Positions 41,143 through 51,959 of a DNA stretch of 64,000 bases are shown here, one piece after another; the first letter of the stretch is position 1, and each line of letters begins with the position of its first letter. The notes beneath the pieces were generated by a model. The model saw only the letters and a list, made by a program, of their open reading frames with translations. It was not told the origin of the DNA and made no database searches. This stretch comes from Colwellia sp. (lineage in GTDB: Bacteria; Pseudomonadota; Gammaproteobacteria; Enterobacterales; Alteromonadaceae): the NCBI RefSeq assembly GCF_013215345.1, contig NZ_JABSOV010000001.1, positions 1-64,000 on the forward strand, read 5' to 3'. The translations under genes and the position numbers were made by a program.

Positions 41143-41712
41143 TTAGGTGTTATTCCTTGTCGCTTGTTCAGTTAAACGCTGACGAAAGTATTGCCAATCA
41201 AATACCAGCCCAGGATCGGATTTCCTCTCTGGGGCAATATCGCAATGACCAACAATATGGTCCATGATAATGGCAGGAAATTGATTTTGCAAACAAAGTG
41301 TTAACGCAATTAGCTGCTGATATTGCTCTCTAGTATAAGGAATATCATCAGTGCCCTCTAATTCAATACCGATGGAATAATCATTACAACGCTCTCTTTG
41401 TTCAAACGAAGAAACTCCCGCATGCCATGCCTTGTCAGCAAAAGATACATACTGGCAAATACTACCGTCACGGCGGATAAGACAATGTGCTGAAACCTCA
41501 ACGCCCTTTAAGTCATTGAAGCTAGCATGGGCATTACAATCTAATTGCCCAAGAAACAAATCATTAATGCAATTGCCTCCAAACTGCCCTGCCGGTAAAG
41601 AAATATTGTGAATAACCAATAAACTGACTTCATCACCTAATGCGCGCGGAGAAAAGTGCGGAGAAGGTAAATGTTGTGCTTGCGCCAGCCAACCAGAAGA
41701 AATTGAAAGCAT
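41143..41712 (-). CDS. ampD: 1,6-anhydro-N-acetylmuramyl-L-alanine amidase AmpD
   Basis: About 189 aa, near the 183 of E. coli. The amidase 2 fold shows the first zinc His in LLVIHNISLPAGQF, GSICQYVSFADKAWHAGVS, GIELEGTD and the second His/Asp pair in VGHCDIAPERKSDPG. It removes the peptide from anhydro-muropeptides in the cytosol during murein recycling. ATG 41712 follows GAGAAA; a longer frame to 41811 lacks conservation. Operon with ampE. Confidence 0.95.
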   Translation of the reverse strand: MLSISSGWLAQAQHLPSPHFSPRALGDEVSLLVIHNISLPAGQFGGNCINDLFLGQLDCNAHASFNDLKGVEVSAHCLIRRDGSICQYVSFADKAWHAGVSSFEQRERCNDYSIGIELEGTDDIPYTREQYQQLIALTLCLQNQFPAIIMDHIVGHCDIAPERKSDPGLVFDWQYFRQRLTEQATRNNT

Positions 41713-41823
41713 GGGTTTCTCATTTTTATTGTGATGGGTACTGTATATATGGTTACACTTTCTACTTTCTTGCTTACTTAAGAAAACATACAATACTACT
41801 AACCTTATCAAGAGTTGCTTAGT

Positions 41824-43270
<1,447 letters not shown>

Positions 43271-43289
43271 CGCTCTGCTAATTTACAAT

Positions 43290-43326
43290 AAAAAAGCGGT
43301 AAGTATTTTATGTTTACCGCTTTTTA
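43290..43326. terminator. Bidirectional terminator between nadC and DUF3667 gene
   Basis: AAAAAGCGGTAA and TTACCGCTTTTT with a short AT loop, between convergent genes. Confidence 0.88.
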
Positions 43327-43357
43327 TTTATGAAAAATTTATCTTGGCTGCTTAAGC

Positions 43358-44650
43358 TTAAGTGCCCATCAAGCCCCAGACAAAAGCAATAAGTCCTGTT
43401 ACCAATATCATCATGCTATATATGGTGCCAATAATAGTAAACTTCACTAAGGTGAAAAAGTAGCCCTGTTTATAAACTTTTTTCTGCATTAAGAATAAAT
43501 ATATGGGTATCCAAAGTAACAAACCACCAGCAACAACACCAAAAAAGTTAGCTATGCTTGGGCTTGTCGGCTCCAGATAGTCATCTAATAGCTCCAGCAT
43601 TTCAGATAACAGTATGGCTATAAAAATAAAACTGTGACTGTGCAGGGCAACCGTCAAATGCTCCATATATAAGCGCTTAGAGAAAATAAACATTATTTTT
43701 AGTAAGAACGCAAACAGTGGCAATAAGATGAACATCAGTTGTGGTAATTTACCGATAATCTGCTCAATTAACGGCCCGGTATCTGAGTTAAATGCTTTTT
43801 CAAATTTACCCGTTAATTCTTTCGAAAAAGTACTGAGTTTTTTATTATGCTCATCCGATAAAAAATCAAATGTTATTGTACCATCGCCATTATTACCGAT
43901 AGTTAAATCGGGTTCTTCTTCGCTGTCAACTTCACCTTTTTTCGCTTTAACCCTACTAGTAATTAAGGCATCAAAGCGAGCTTGTTCATCTTCCGGTAAA
44001 TCTCCTTTTACCTTATCAAACTCTAATTCAACCAGTTTGCGGGTTATCTTAATGATTTTCTTATTATTACCAACACCGTAATCACTATTCAAATCACTTA
44101 GGTAGCCATTAAATGTTGCTATATCAGCCTTTAACCTAGCCTCTTCATCATTACTTTCAATAACACCTTCCACATCCACTTTCGGGATTTTCTCTAACTC
44201 AATTTTATCGACTTTGAGCGATTTTATATGACCTTTAACTTGCGTAATTAGCGCCTGTTTATCATTAATATTAATGACTTTGTTATTATCGCCGCCAATA
44301 AAAAAATTTAAGGTGAGAAAGAAGATAATACTAATAAATAAATATAATCGTATTGGCGGCACATAATGCACTCTTCTGCCGGCGAAATATTCATTGGTTA
44401 TAAAAGCAGGTCTAGTCACTAATGGCCAAACAGTTCGACTAGCACGAGAATCAAAACTAAGAATATCATCGAGTAAATGCATAATCACTACCCAGAAGTA
44501 TTTCAACTTTGAGTCAGCTTCTTGACCACAATTTGCACAATAAGGGCCATTTAAGGGCTGATGGCAGTTCTCACACTCTTTAATTTCCACGGTTGAAACA
44601 ACAGCAGTTTCAGCTGCCGGCTCTGTTTCGATTAATTCGTTTGTTGGCAT
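43358..44650 (-). CDS. DUF3667 membrane protein with zinc ribbon
   Basis: 430 aa. The N-terminus has a zinc-ribbon pair CENCHQPLNGPYCANCGQEA (about residues 26-45). The DUF3667 signature follows: LLDDILSFDSRASRTVWPLV, FAGRRVHYVPPIRLYLFISI and a first membrane helix. A charged cytosolic or periplasmic middle of about 180 residues lies before three or four C-terminal helices (LMFILLPLFAFLLKIMFIFS, GVVAGGLLLWIPIYLFLM). Function is unknown. It is monocistronic. Confidence 0.85.
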   Translation of the reverse strand: MPTNELIETEPAAETAVVSTVEIKECENCHQPLNGPYCANCGQEADSKLKYFWVVIMHLLDDILSFDSRASRTVWPLVTRPAFITNEYFAGRRVHYVPPIRLYLFISIIFFLTLNFFIGGDNNKVININDKQALITQVKGHIKSLKVDKIELEKIPKVDVEGVIESNDEEARLKADIATFNGYLSDLNSDYGVGNNKKIIKITRKLVELEFDKVKGDLPEDEQARFDALITSRVKAKKGEVDSEEEPDLTIGNNGDGTITFDFLSDEHNKKLSTFSKELTGKFEKAFNSDTGPLIEQIIGKLPQLMFILLPLFAFLLKIMFIFSKRLYMEHLTVALHSHSFIFIAILLSEMLELLDDYLEPTSPSIANFFGVVAGGLLLWIPIYLFLMQKKVYKQGYFFTLVKFTIIGTIYSMMILVTGLIAFVWGLMGT

Positions 44651-44891
44651 AATGAATAGTTATTGAATAGCGATAGACCATAAAGCATAACATTATAGTA
44701 ACTTAAAATTACACGTTATTAAAAACTGTAGTAAATAAGGTGTCCTGACTGACTTATTCTGCTAAATTAATATCGAGAGGATAGATAAAATCAATGTGTT
44801 TCAACTGGCTCTATACAAACGAGCCAAGTATGCCTCGGCATAATTACCGATAAGACACATTGGAAATAAAGCCAAAATCAGGAGAATTATA

Positions 44892-45440
44892 ATGGCGTTT
44901 GAAGTTAAATTTGAATTAACCGATTCAGACTTAGAGCATTTTCGCGATGTTATGCGCAAGGCGCAAACCAGTGCAAAGCAACTTAGTGAACAAGAAATCT
45001 TAGCAAATGCTAAAGAGCTCAGTAAAAGCATCAAAGCTAATGTCCCTGAATTTGTCCGTGAGCGAATCCAAAAATTAGAAACATTTGTTGCCATGATTGA
45101 AGATGGTGAATGGCAAATGCCTAGTGAAGAGCGCACTGAAGTATTAAGTGCTTTAGCTTATTTTAGTGACCCTGAAGATTTAGTCCCTGATCATATTCCT
45201 GTATTAGGCTTTTTAGATGATGCCATTATGATAGAGCTAGTGGCTGAAGAATTTAAAGATGATGTTGAAGCCTTTGAAGAGTTTTGTGCTTACCGTGAAC
45301 GTGAAGAAGGCCGACATGGTGAAGAAGCTATTACTCGTGAAGAATGGTTAGATTCAAAGCGTCACGAACTTCATAGTCGCATGAGAAGCCGTCGTTCATC
45401 AAGACGCAGTGGCCGTTCATCATTTCGTTCGGTCTTTTAA
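44892..45440 (+). CDS. YkvA-like DUF1232 domain protein
   Basis: 182 aa. The central DUF1232 segment reads LAYFSDPEDLVPDHIPVLGF followed by LDDAIMIELV, typical of the YkvA group. The N-terminal part is helical and charged; the last 25 residues are very rich in Arg and Ser (MRSRRSSRRSGRSS), a basic tail that might bind nucleic acid or lipid. AGGAG lies 8 nt before the ATG. Function is unknown. Confidence 0.85.
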   Translation: MAFEVKFELTDSDLEHFRDVMRKAQTSAKQLSEQEILANAKELSKSIKANVPEFVRERIQKLETFVAMIEDGEWQMPSEERTEVLSALAYFSDPEDLVPDHIPVLGFLDDAIMIELVAEEFKDDVEAFEEFCAYREREEGRHGEEAITREEWLDSKRHELHSRMRSRRSSRRSGRSSFRSVF

Positions 45441-45488
45441 TAAAAAAACGCTTTAAAGTTTTTATTATTAAGGTCTTAGACTGTTAAA

Positions 45489-45524
45489 AATAAGCTGACG
45501 AGACACTTTCTTCGTCAGCTTATT
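45489..45524. terminator. Bidirectional terminator
   Basis: AATAAGCTGACGA (45489-45501) and TCGTCAGCTTATT (45512-45524): a 13-bp perfect stem between convergent genes. Confidence 0.85.
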
Positions 45525-45558
45525 ATAAATTCCCCCGTCAAAGCGATAATAAAAATCC

Positions 45559-47745
45559 CTAAATATCTTTAGGCCGACCGGCATCTCCTTGGCTATAGTC
45601 ACAGACCCCACTGGCAAAAATAGCCCGCAAATCATTAAGCTGCTCTGATAGGTCTATCTCGCCATACATGCCTTGTTTAACCGCCTGCTCAAATGGAATT
45701 TTATGACATTTGAAAACACTGCCCTGCCAAGGACCTTCGGCTTGAATACGACTATTAGAAAAAATGGCATAATGTTCTGCACACGCCCCTCGTTTTAAAG
45801 ATTTTTTGTCCAAGTCAGGCTCATTCCAATTACCATGCCAAACCCCCTTTCCTTGAGCAAGTATCTCACCTTGATCATCAAAACAAGTATCTTGCAATTG
45901 TATAGGTTTACTTTGTGCGGCATTCAATTCCGGAAATTGTTTACGCTTTAGTAGCCATAAGTCCATTAAGTCAAACGCTTGATAAGTAGGATCAAAATCA
46001 CGTTTTGCCACCCAAATGACTTGGTTATCAAAATGACCATTCGCTTGTTGTAAACGTATGCGAGTACTAAAAGATGCCGACATATGGTGCATATCAAGCT
46101 TTTCTTCTAAGTAATGGCGAACATCAATAATAGGCAGTTCAAGCTTGCCAATGAAAACCTGTCCGCCACGATAAGCCGCGGCAATTGCTTTAAGTGAAGC
46201 ACTACGCCTAGGCGCACTTTGGTTGTCAATTACTTCAGTGATATTGTCACTGCCCCATAGAGACACCCAAAAAGGCATTTTCCGGCCAAATGGTATGATA
46301 ATATTTTCAGCTTTCATTTGGTGCTGCTCTTTCCAACTCCCAATATTTTTATTGATATGCACAAACTCAGCTAAGGTTATCTGTTTTTGTTTTAAGGCAT
46401 GCAAACCATATTGCACACCATCATTATCCCAAGTACTTTCCACTAGCCCATGTTGATCACGACTGAATAGCCAAGCCATGTCTTCCCAATAATTCCAATT
46501 GGTTTGCTCAACCACTTCATCGCTATAAAAATGTCGTAAGAAACCCTGCCTAGGGTTGTGAATAAAGGTAGATAAGCCAAAGTAGCCATTAATACATTCA
46601 CTATTACCTTTAGGGAAACTTGGTACCATACCCGCCATTAATTGCGCTACAGGCTGTAAAAAGGCTATTTTTTGTGGGAAGTCTTGTAAGCTATTCATGC
46701 CTTCAAGTAATTGTCGCTGATCCCATTGCTGCCAGCGGCTATTATCCTTGGCTCGGAAGGTAAAATAGTTGTTAAACAAATCACAATCTAAGGTATAGAT
46801 GGTTTGACTGACCATATCAGGATATGAATATTGCGGAATTAGGCCATCGAGAATACCACTACTATTTTGCCCAATAAGATATTGCGCTAAACCACCACCT
46901 GAGCCACCAATACCTACAGTGTATAAAGGCTCACCAAATAAACTGATAAAATGCAGTTTTACTCGACGGGCGGTATCTTCAGCCAATAACATATTGTAGG
47001 TATAACTGGTGCGATTACCACTTGAGCTGATAAGCGCATAGCCTTTTTGTACTTCGGTTAAACGACGGGTAATGGTTCTAGTCGCTTTTTGCCGACCTTG
47101 CCGAAAGCCTATGCCTGAGCCGCCATTAAACTGATAGATTAATTTTTTATTCCACAAAGAACTCACTGTACGTGTGCCAAGCTCTTCAGGTGTTATTGCC
47201 ATGGCAATGGTATAGATAAAACGATTAATACTACCTTGTTCCGCACGAAATAACTCTAAAGGTCGCTTTGCATCCCTCAAAGCATCTAAGTGACTGAACT
47301 TTTTAGGAACAAGTTTGGCTAATTTATCATCTTGATTTAAATAGTAAAACTGTAAATGGCTTTTGAATAAACAATCTTTTGAGTAGCCTATAACATTATT
47401 ACGCTGTATTAAATCCTCATAGACAGGCACACCAAAACCTTCTTGGTTATCAACCAAAGGCTGACCTATATTTGAATCTATGGTCATACAATAAAAAGGG
47501 TATTGTTTGGGCCCTGAATACAACGAATTACTGGGACCAACATCGCCTAAATTAATAGGAAAATGAAAGGTTTCCTTGGGTCGACTAACTTGACTAATAT
47601 GTGGAGAAATTGGCAGTAAATAATTTTCTTCTGCCGTAGCTAGTCGTTTAACTTGCCGAAATTTATAAGGTTGTTCCGCCGGATATAACCAGACTAGAAC
47701 CACTAATAGCGCAAAAATAGAGACAATAAACTTTTTCTTATGCAT
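45559..47745 (-). CDS. DUF6351-like exported hydrolase
   Basis: About 728 aa. An N-terminal hydrophobic segment (FIVSIFALLVVLVWLYPAEQ) is a signal peptide or anchor. The central region has LIYQFNGGSGIGFRQGR (oxyanion-like) and the nucleophile elbow GIGGSGGGLAQYL, with a Ser in GxSxGG; later PIIDVRHYLEEKLDMHHMSA may supply Asp/His. The overall pattern resembles DUF6351/tannase-like alpha-beta hydrolases, but assignment is from memory. Several Cys could form disulfides. ATG 47745 follows GGTGGTG. Substrate is unknown; an esterase of periplasmic or surface location is the best guess. Confidence 0.65.
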   Translation of the reverse strand: MHKKKFIVSIFALLVVLVWLYPAEQPYKFRQVKRLATAEENYLLPISPHISQVSRPKETFHFPINLGDVGPSNSLYSGPKQYPFYCMTIDSNIGQPLVDNQEGFGVPVYEDLIQRNNVIGYSKDCLFKSHLQFYYLNQDDKLAKLVPKKFSHLDALRDAKRPLELFRAEQGSINRFIYTIAMAITPEELGTRTVSSLWNKKLIYQFNGGSGIGFRQGRQKATRTITRRLTEVQKGYALISSSGNRTSYTYNMLLAEDTARRVKLHFISLFGEPLYTVGIGGSGGGLAQYLIGQNSSGILDGLIPQYSYPDMVSQTIYTLDCDLFNNYFTFRAKDNSRWQQWDQRQLLEGMNSLQDFPQKIAFLQPVAQLMAGMVPSFPKGNSECINGYFGLSTFIHNPRQGFLRHFYSDEVVEQTNWNYWEDMAWLFSRDQHGLVESTWDNDGVQYGLHALKQKQITLAEFVHINKNIGSWKEQHQMKAENIIIPFGRKMPFWVSLWGSDNITEVIDNQSAPRRSASLKAIAAAYRGGQVFIGKLELPIIDVRHYLEEKLDMHHMSASFSTRIRLQQANGHFDNQVIWVAKRDFDPTYQAFDLMDLWLLKRKQFPELNAAQSKPIQLQDTCFDDQGEILAQGKGVWHGNWNEPDLDKKSLKRGACAEHYAIFSNSRIQAEGPWQGSVFKCHKIPFEQAVKQGMYGEIDLSEQLNDLRAIFASGVCDYSQGDAGRPKDI

Positions 47746-47838
47746 AGCACCACCACCGAAAAGAATTACCACACTTAATCTAAATATAGTGGAGATAATC
47801 CATCTCAGTAGAAGATATTACGCTGAAAAAGTCGTCGC

Positions 47839-48393
47839 TTATTTCAATTTGGCAACAAAGGTTTTTCTAAACTTGGCTAATTTAGGTGATACCACGGCTT
47901 GGCAATATTGATTTTCAGGGTTATTTTTAAAATATTCTTGATGGTAATCTTCACCACAATAAAAAATAACCGCGGGACTCACTTTAGTAACAATAGGGTC
48001 ATCGAATAATTGCTCTTGGCTTATTTCTGCAATTATTTGTAGCGCTAATTCTTCTTGCTGAGCATCATGAGTAAAAATCTCAGAGCGATACTGGCTGCCG
48101 ATATCGTTGCCTTGTCGATTCAATTGCGTTGGATTATGCAAACTGAAAAATATCTCCAGTATTTCACGGTAACTAATCACCTGACTATCAAACTGCAACT
48201 GCACTACTTCGGCATGGCCCGTATCTCCAGCACAAACCTGTTTATAACTAGCATTATCACTCTGACCGCCCATATATCCAGACGTTGCGCTAATAATACC
48301 GTTAACACAGTTAAATGCACTTTCAATACACCAGAAGCACCCTCCGGCCAGCGTGGTTTTTTGATGCGATTTTTCGTTCACTTGCTCTGTCAT
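47839..48393 (-). CDS. msrA: Peptide methionine sulfoxide reductase MsrA
   Basis: 184 aa. Active-site AGGCFWCIESAF with catalytic Cys near residue 19, SATSGYMGGQ, GDTGHAEVVQLQFD, GNDIGSQYRSEIF and resolving Cys near the C-terminus (ENQYCQAVVSPKLAKF). It reduces methionine-S-sulfoxide using thioredoxin. It is divergent from the RegB-type kinase gene with about 130 bp between, so redox control by that system is possible but not shown. Confidence 0.96.
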   Translation of the reverse strand: MTEQVNEKSHQKTTLAGGCFWCIESAFNCVNGIISATSGYMGGQSDNASYKQVCAGDTGHAEVVQLQFDSQVISYREILEIFFSLHNPTQLNRQGNDIGSQYRSEIFTHDAQQEELALQIIAEISQEQLFDDPIVTKVSPAVIFYCGEDYHQEYFKNNPENQYCQAVVSPKLAKFRKTFVAKLK

Positions 48394-48523
48394 TTTTATC
48401 TGCTGCCTTAATCAATGTTTTTTATGATTTACCTCAGCCTTTATATTGATAAGTAGGCTAAAATGTCATCGTGAATTTTCGTCAATATCATTATTATACT
48501 CATATTAAGTCAGTAAGAAATAT

Positions 48524-49819
48524 ATGCCACAATTTTTCAAAAGAGCCAGCCAGATACAGGTCATTACTGCACTGCGTAGTGTCGCCATTGCCATCCAATT
48601 ACTGTTAATTCTCTTTGTCAATTTAGCCTTAGCGTATCAACTACCCTGGATGCCATTGGTAAGTATTATTAGTTTAGAGATACTTTTCACGCTAAGCAGT
48701 ACTTTTTATTATCGCCGCTATCCTTTAAGCGAAAAGAAAGCCAGTCAAAAAGCTATCTTGGTGCAAATATGTGCTGATATTATTTTTCTGTCACTATTGC
48801 TGTTTTTTAGTGGCGGGGCAACAAATGCTTTTGTCTCTCTATTACTTATTCCCATCGCTATTGCCGCTGTTACCTTAACGCCGCTATTACTCTCGGTAGT
48901 CGCCTCTCTAGCTATCGCTTCTTACAGCATTTTATTATGGTCATTACCTATGAGTGTTATGCACGGCAACATGCAGGGACACTTTATTGGCATGGGTATC
49001 AATTTTTTATTCTCGACCATGGTGGTTGCCATTGTGGTAGGGAAAATGGCGCGCAGTATTAATCAGCAAGAACTTGCCATAGCAGCTTACCGTGAAAACT
49101 TATTAAAACAAGATCAAGTGACTGCACTAGGGGTGGCTTCAGCACAAGTAACCCATCAATTAGCAACACCTATAGCAACGGTACAACTACTGGCCGATGA
49201 ATTAAGTGAAGACTTACCTGACAATAACATTGTTATTGAGATGCAAAGCCAACTGGCTCGCTGCCGAAATAGCTTAAACGATTTTCGCGCCATGGTTTTT
49301 GATATAAAAGAACAAGTAATTAAGTCTATAAATTGCCGAGATTTATTCGATGACATAACTGATAGCGTCCGGGTAAATAACCCAGAAATAAACTTACAAT
49401 TACACAAAAAAAACACCCCTGACTCGACTAAAACGGTCGCTATTAACGCTGATGCCGCTTTGTTACCCGCAATTATCAATTTAATTAATAATGCCATTAG
49501 AGCCAGCAAAGCCAATAACAGCAATGCACTTAGTCTCACTAGCCAAATTATTGAAGATAACTGGCAATTGACTATTCGCGACTTTGGTAAAGGCTTTACC
49601 TTGAAAAAGCTTAATGATTTAGGTGTTAAACCTGTGACCAGTGAACAAGGCTTCGGCATGGCCGTTTTTTTAAGTCATGCAAGTTTAGAGCGCCTTGGTG
49701 GTAAGTTAGCCTTAACAAACCATCAAGATGGTGGCGCACTAGTAACTTTAAGTTTACCTATTGCAGCAAAGGAAATACCCTCCAATAAACAAGTAAGGAG
49801 TGAGTCATGCCTCACTTAA
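48524..49819 (+). CDS. regB: RegB/PrrB-type redox sensor histidine kinase
   Basis: 431 aa with six membrane helices in the first 180 residues. A GGATNAF motif (near residues 103-109) lies in the position of the quinone-binding GGxxNPF of RegB. The dimerisation box AQVTHQLATPIATVQLLADE contains His211. Cys247 in LARCRNSL aligns with the redox-active Cys of RegB. The ATPase domain has INLINNAIRAS and DFGKGFT with GFGMAVFL. RegB senses respiratory-chain redox state and controls aerobic/anaerobic metabolism. Overlaps the regA gene by 13 nt. Confidence 0.9.
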   Translation: MPQFFKRASQIQVITALRSVAIAIQLLLILFVNLALAYQLPWMPLVSIISLEILFTLSSTFYYRRYPLSEKKASQKAILVQICADIIFLSLLLFFSGGATNAFVSLLLIPIAIAAVTLTPLLLSVVASLAIASYSILLWSLPMSVMHGNMQGHFIGMGINFLFSTMVVAIVVGKMARSINQQELAIAAYRENLLKQDQVTALGVASAQVTHQLATPIATVQLLADELSEDLPDNNIVIEMQSQLARCRNSLNDFRAMVFDIKEQVIKSINCRDLFDDITDSVRVNNPEINLQLHKKNTPDSTKTVAINADAALLPAIINLINNAIRASKANNSNALSLTSQIIEDNWQLTIRDFGKGFTLKKLNDLGVKPVTSEQGFGMAVFLSHASLERLGGKLALTNHQDGGALVTLSLPIAAKEIPSNKQVRSESCLT

Positions 49820-50379
49820 CTAGGACAAGAGCAATGACAACAGCAAAGTCAAAATTATTAATCGTTGAAGATGATGTTATTTTTGCCAACACCCTGAATA
49901 GACGGTTGAGCAAATATGGCTTTGATTGTGTGCAGGTCGATAATAATAATGATGCACTACTCGCCTGCCATAGGCACACGCCCGATTATATTTTGCTGGA
50001 TATGAAATTGGCCCAGGAAAACACTCTGTCGATCATCACACCATTACGTAAATTACGGCCGAAAAGTCGTATTGTATTACTGACTGGTTTTGCTAGCATT
50101 GCCACCGCGGTTGAAGCGATAAAGCTAGGCGCTGATGACTATTTATCTAAACCAGTAGATAGCCAAACTTTACTTGCCACCCTTAAGGGCAGTAAAGCTT
50201 CAGCTATCGAAGTAGATAATCAAAGCGAGCAAACGTTATCTGCCGAGCAAGTTGAATGGCAACATATTCAGCAAGTGTTAAAAGCCAACCAAGGTAATAT
50301 TTCGGCTACCGCTAGGCAGCTTTCAATGCACCGCAGAACATTGCAACGCAAGTTACAAAAACGACCTCAATCAACTTAA
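49807..50379 (+). CDS. regA: RegA/PrrA-type response regulator
   Basis: 190 aa. Receiver with LLIVEDDVIF, Asp65 in ILLDMKLAQ, VLLTGFAS and LSKPVD. A proline-poor linker joins a Fis-type helix-turn-helix ending GNISATARQLSMHRRTLQRK. The terminal HTH is the RegA hallmark. AAGGAG precedes ATG 49807; a second ATG at 49834 is also possible. It is the cognate partner of the adjacent kinase. A degraded copy of its 3' end follows about 100 bp downstream. Confidence 0.92.
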   Translation: MPHLTRTRAMTTAKSKLLIVEDDVIFANTLNRRLSKYGFDCVQVDNNNDALLACHRHTPDYILLDMKLAQENTLSIITPLRKLRPKSRIVLLTGFASIATAVEAIKLGADDYLSKPVDSQTLLATLKGSKASAIEVDNQSEQTLSAEQVEWQHIQQVLKANQGNISATARQLSMHRRTLQRKLQKRPQST

Positions 50380-50413
50380 CTGTTAGGTAATATTTTTACA
50401 CAAACATTAGCCA

Positions 50414-50480
50414 CTAGACAGATTTTCAATGCTCCGCAGAACTTTGCCAAGCAAGTTACAAAACGGCCTCAGTCTGCTTA
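50414..50480 (+). repeat. Degraded duplicate of the regA 3' end
   Basis: Bases 50414-50480 align with 50312-50379, the end of regA including the helix-turn-helix codons and stop. Shared runs include TTTCAATGC, CCGCAGAAC, GCAAGTTACAAAA and CGGCCTCAG-like. Two 1-bp indels break the frame, so it is non-coding. It abuts the stop of the convergent gene at 50491. Confidence 0.8.
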
Positions 50481-50490
50481 GAGCGATCAG

Positions 50491-51603
50491 TTAAAAATTA
50501 TAAGCAATGTGTTGATGGAATCTAACCATCAGCTCTTCTTTACTCGGCTCAATTTCAAGCTCAATCGCCATCAATTGCATCGCTTGTTCTATTTGATTTA
50601 AAAACTGACCAAAGCCATATTCACTATTATTCTCAGGGGTGGCAACAAAGATCAAATGTATGCTATCCGCTAGCTCGCCAGCACGCCACTTACTAATAAT
50701 TCCGCATGGGCTTTGCTCGGGATTGTAACCCAACATTTGTAACTCGCCGACACGGGAAACTATCTCATGAATACTATAGCGAACAATAGGCACTAAACCG
50801 TTAGCAATCAGTGCACCATTATTTAAATTATAGTGCTTTGCTGCCATAGTAAAAATGTCAGTTAAGTAAGTGTATAAAGGGTTATAGGGATCTTGCGAGT
50901 GACTATCAATTTCAACTTGTTGCAACAGCTTATTACTAATATTCAAGGTAACTACGGCATAACTCATGGCGCTGTGATAAGTGGGTAATTGTACATCTTG
51001 GCTAGCATAACGTTTTTTAATTTCACGTAACTTATGAGGCTGTGTGGTGGTGCAGCCTTTATTTTTAGCAAATAAATCATAGGTAAGATGTTGATGATCT
51101 CTAAGGCGCATATCGCTTTTATCTAGCTGAATTTTTTCGCAGAATTTCTGCACCACTTGACTAACTCTACTATGAAACCTGGCAGCATTCACTCGAATTT
51201 CACTACCGGTAGCCAAAAAGAGTAAACAAACTTTTTTAGCTCTTTTACTGCCATCAAAAAACGATTTTTTAAGCTGGTGACTCTCTGGATTATAATAAAA
51301 GAGAATCTGCTGATTGGTTTGCCATTGGTGCATCTCTTGACTAAAACGCACCCGGGCTAATTTGTCGTTAGCAATAAATTGACAGTTATTAAGCTCAACT
51401 TCCTCAGTTAGTTGAAAAAATATTGTCGATAATTGCTGATAAAAATCATAATATGGCTGTGGTTTTAAAGCGCTGTATTTTCCGGAAAACCGCTGCAGCA
51501 TTTCATCGGTCAAAGTAAACTCGGCTAAGATATATTGATTATCGCGGACATTACCAGGCAAATAGGCTTTGTGAGCCGCACTTCGTTTTCTAATAATTGA
51601 CAT
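50491..51603 (-). CDS. Unknown protein with two repeated halves
   Basis: About 370 aa, no signal peptide or membrane helix. Residues about 25-155 and 215-350 look like two copies of one domain: ILAEFTLTDEMLQRF vs AVVTLNISNKLLQQV, LNNCQFIANDKLARVRFS vs LNNGALIANGLVPIVRYS, YNPESHQ vs YNPEQSP, and CLLFLATGSE vs HLIFVATPEN. No family was recognised. ATG 51603 has AGGG upstream with 6-nt spacing; the ATG at 51609 lies too close. It is convergent with regBA. Confidence 0.6.
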   Translation of the reverse strand: MSIIRKRSAAHKAYLPGNVRDNQYILAEFTLTDEMLQRFSGKYSALKPQPYYDFYQQLSTIFFQLTEEVELNNCQFIANDKLARVRFSQEMHQWQTNQQILFYYNPESHQLKKSFFDGSKRAKKVCLLFLATGSEIRVNAARFHSRVSQVVQKFCEKIQLDKSDMRLRDHQHLTYDLFAKNKGCTTTQPHKLREIKKRYASQDVQLPTYHSAMSYAVVTLNISNKLLQQVEIDSHSQDPYNPLYTYLTDIFTMAAKHYNLNNGALIANGLVPIVRYSIHEIVSRVGELQMLGYNPEQSPCGIISKWRAGELADSIHLIFVATPENNSEYGFGQFLNQIEQAMQLMAIELEIEPSKEELMVRFHQHIAYNF

Positions 51604-51713
51604 CGTCATCCCTAATTTTATTCAACCGGTTAACACTGAGTTATTAACCTTTTAAGTTAGGAGCAGTATAATGAGTACAAATGAAGCTTTTGTGACTTAA
51701 CCATGTCACAAAT

Positions 51714-51959
51714 ATGACAAACGCTGTAGAGGACAACATTTTGCTAAACGATCAACAAACATTAGTTGCGGCCATTAATCAGACCATGCCCTTTGGCAAA
51801 TATGCTGGCAGAAAACTGTTACAGCTACCTGAGCCTTATTTGGTTTGGTTTCATAGCAAAGGTTTCCCTGAAGGTAAATTAGGCCAACAACTGGCCTTAA
51901 TGTATGAGGTAAAACTCAATGGTCTAGAAGCTATGCTGCAACCTTTATTAGAGAGTTAA
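51714..51959 (+). CDS. DUF3820 family small protein
   Basis: 81 aa. The core TMPFGKYAGRKLLQLPEPYL followed by VWFHSKGFPEGKLGQQLALMYEV is characteristic of DUF3820 (putative quorum-sensing-regulated virulence factor family). Function is unresolved. An alternative TTG start at 51741, preceded by AGAGGA, would shorten it to about 72 aa. Confidence 0.8.
   Translation: MTNAVEDNILLNDQQTLVAAINQTMPFGKYAGRKLLQLPEPYLVWFHSKGFPEGKLGQQLALMYEVKLNGLEAMLQPLLES

Noticed and set aside
49156-49659. 167-codon minus-strand ORF inside regB
   Set aside because: Antisense to conserved kinase motifs; no support of its own.
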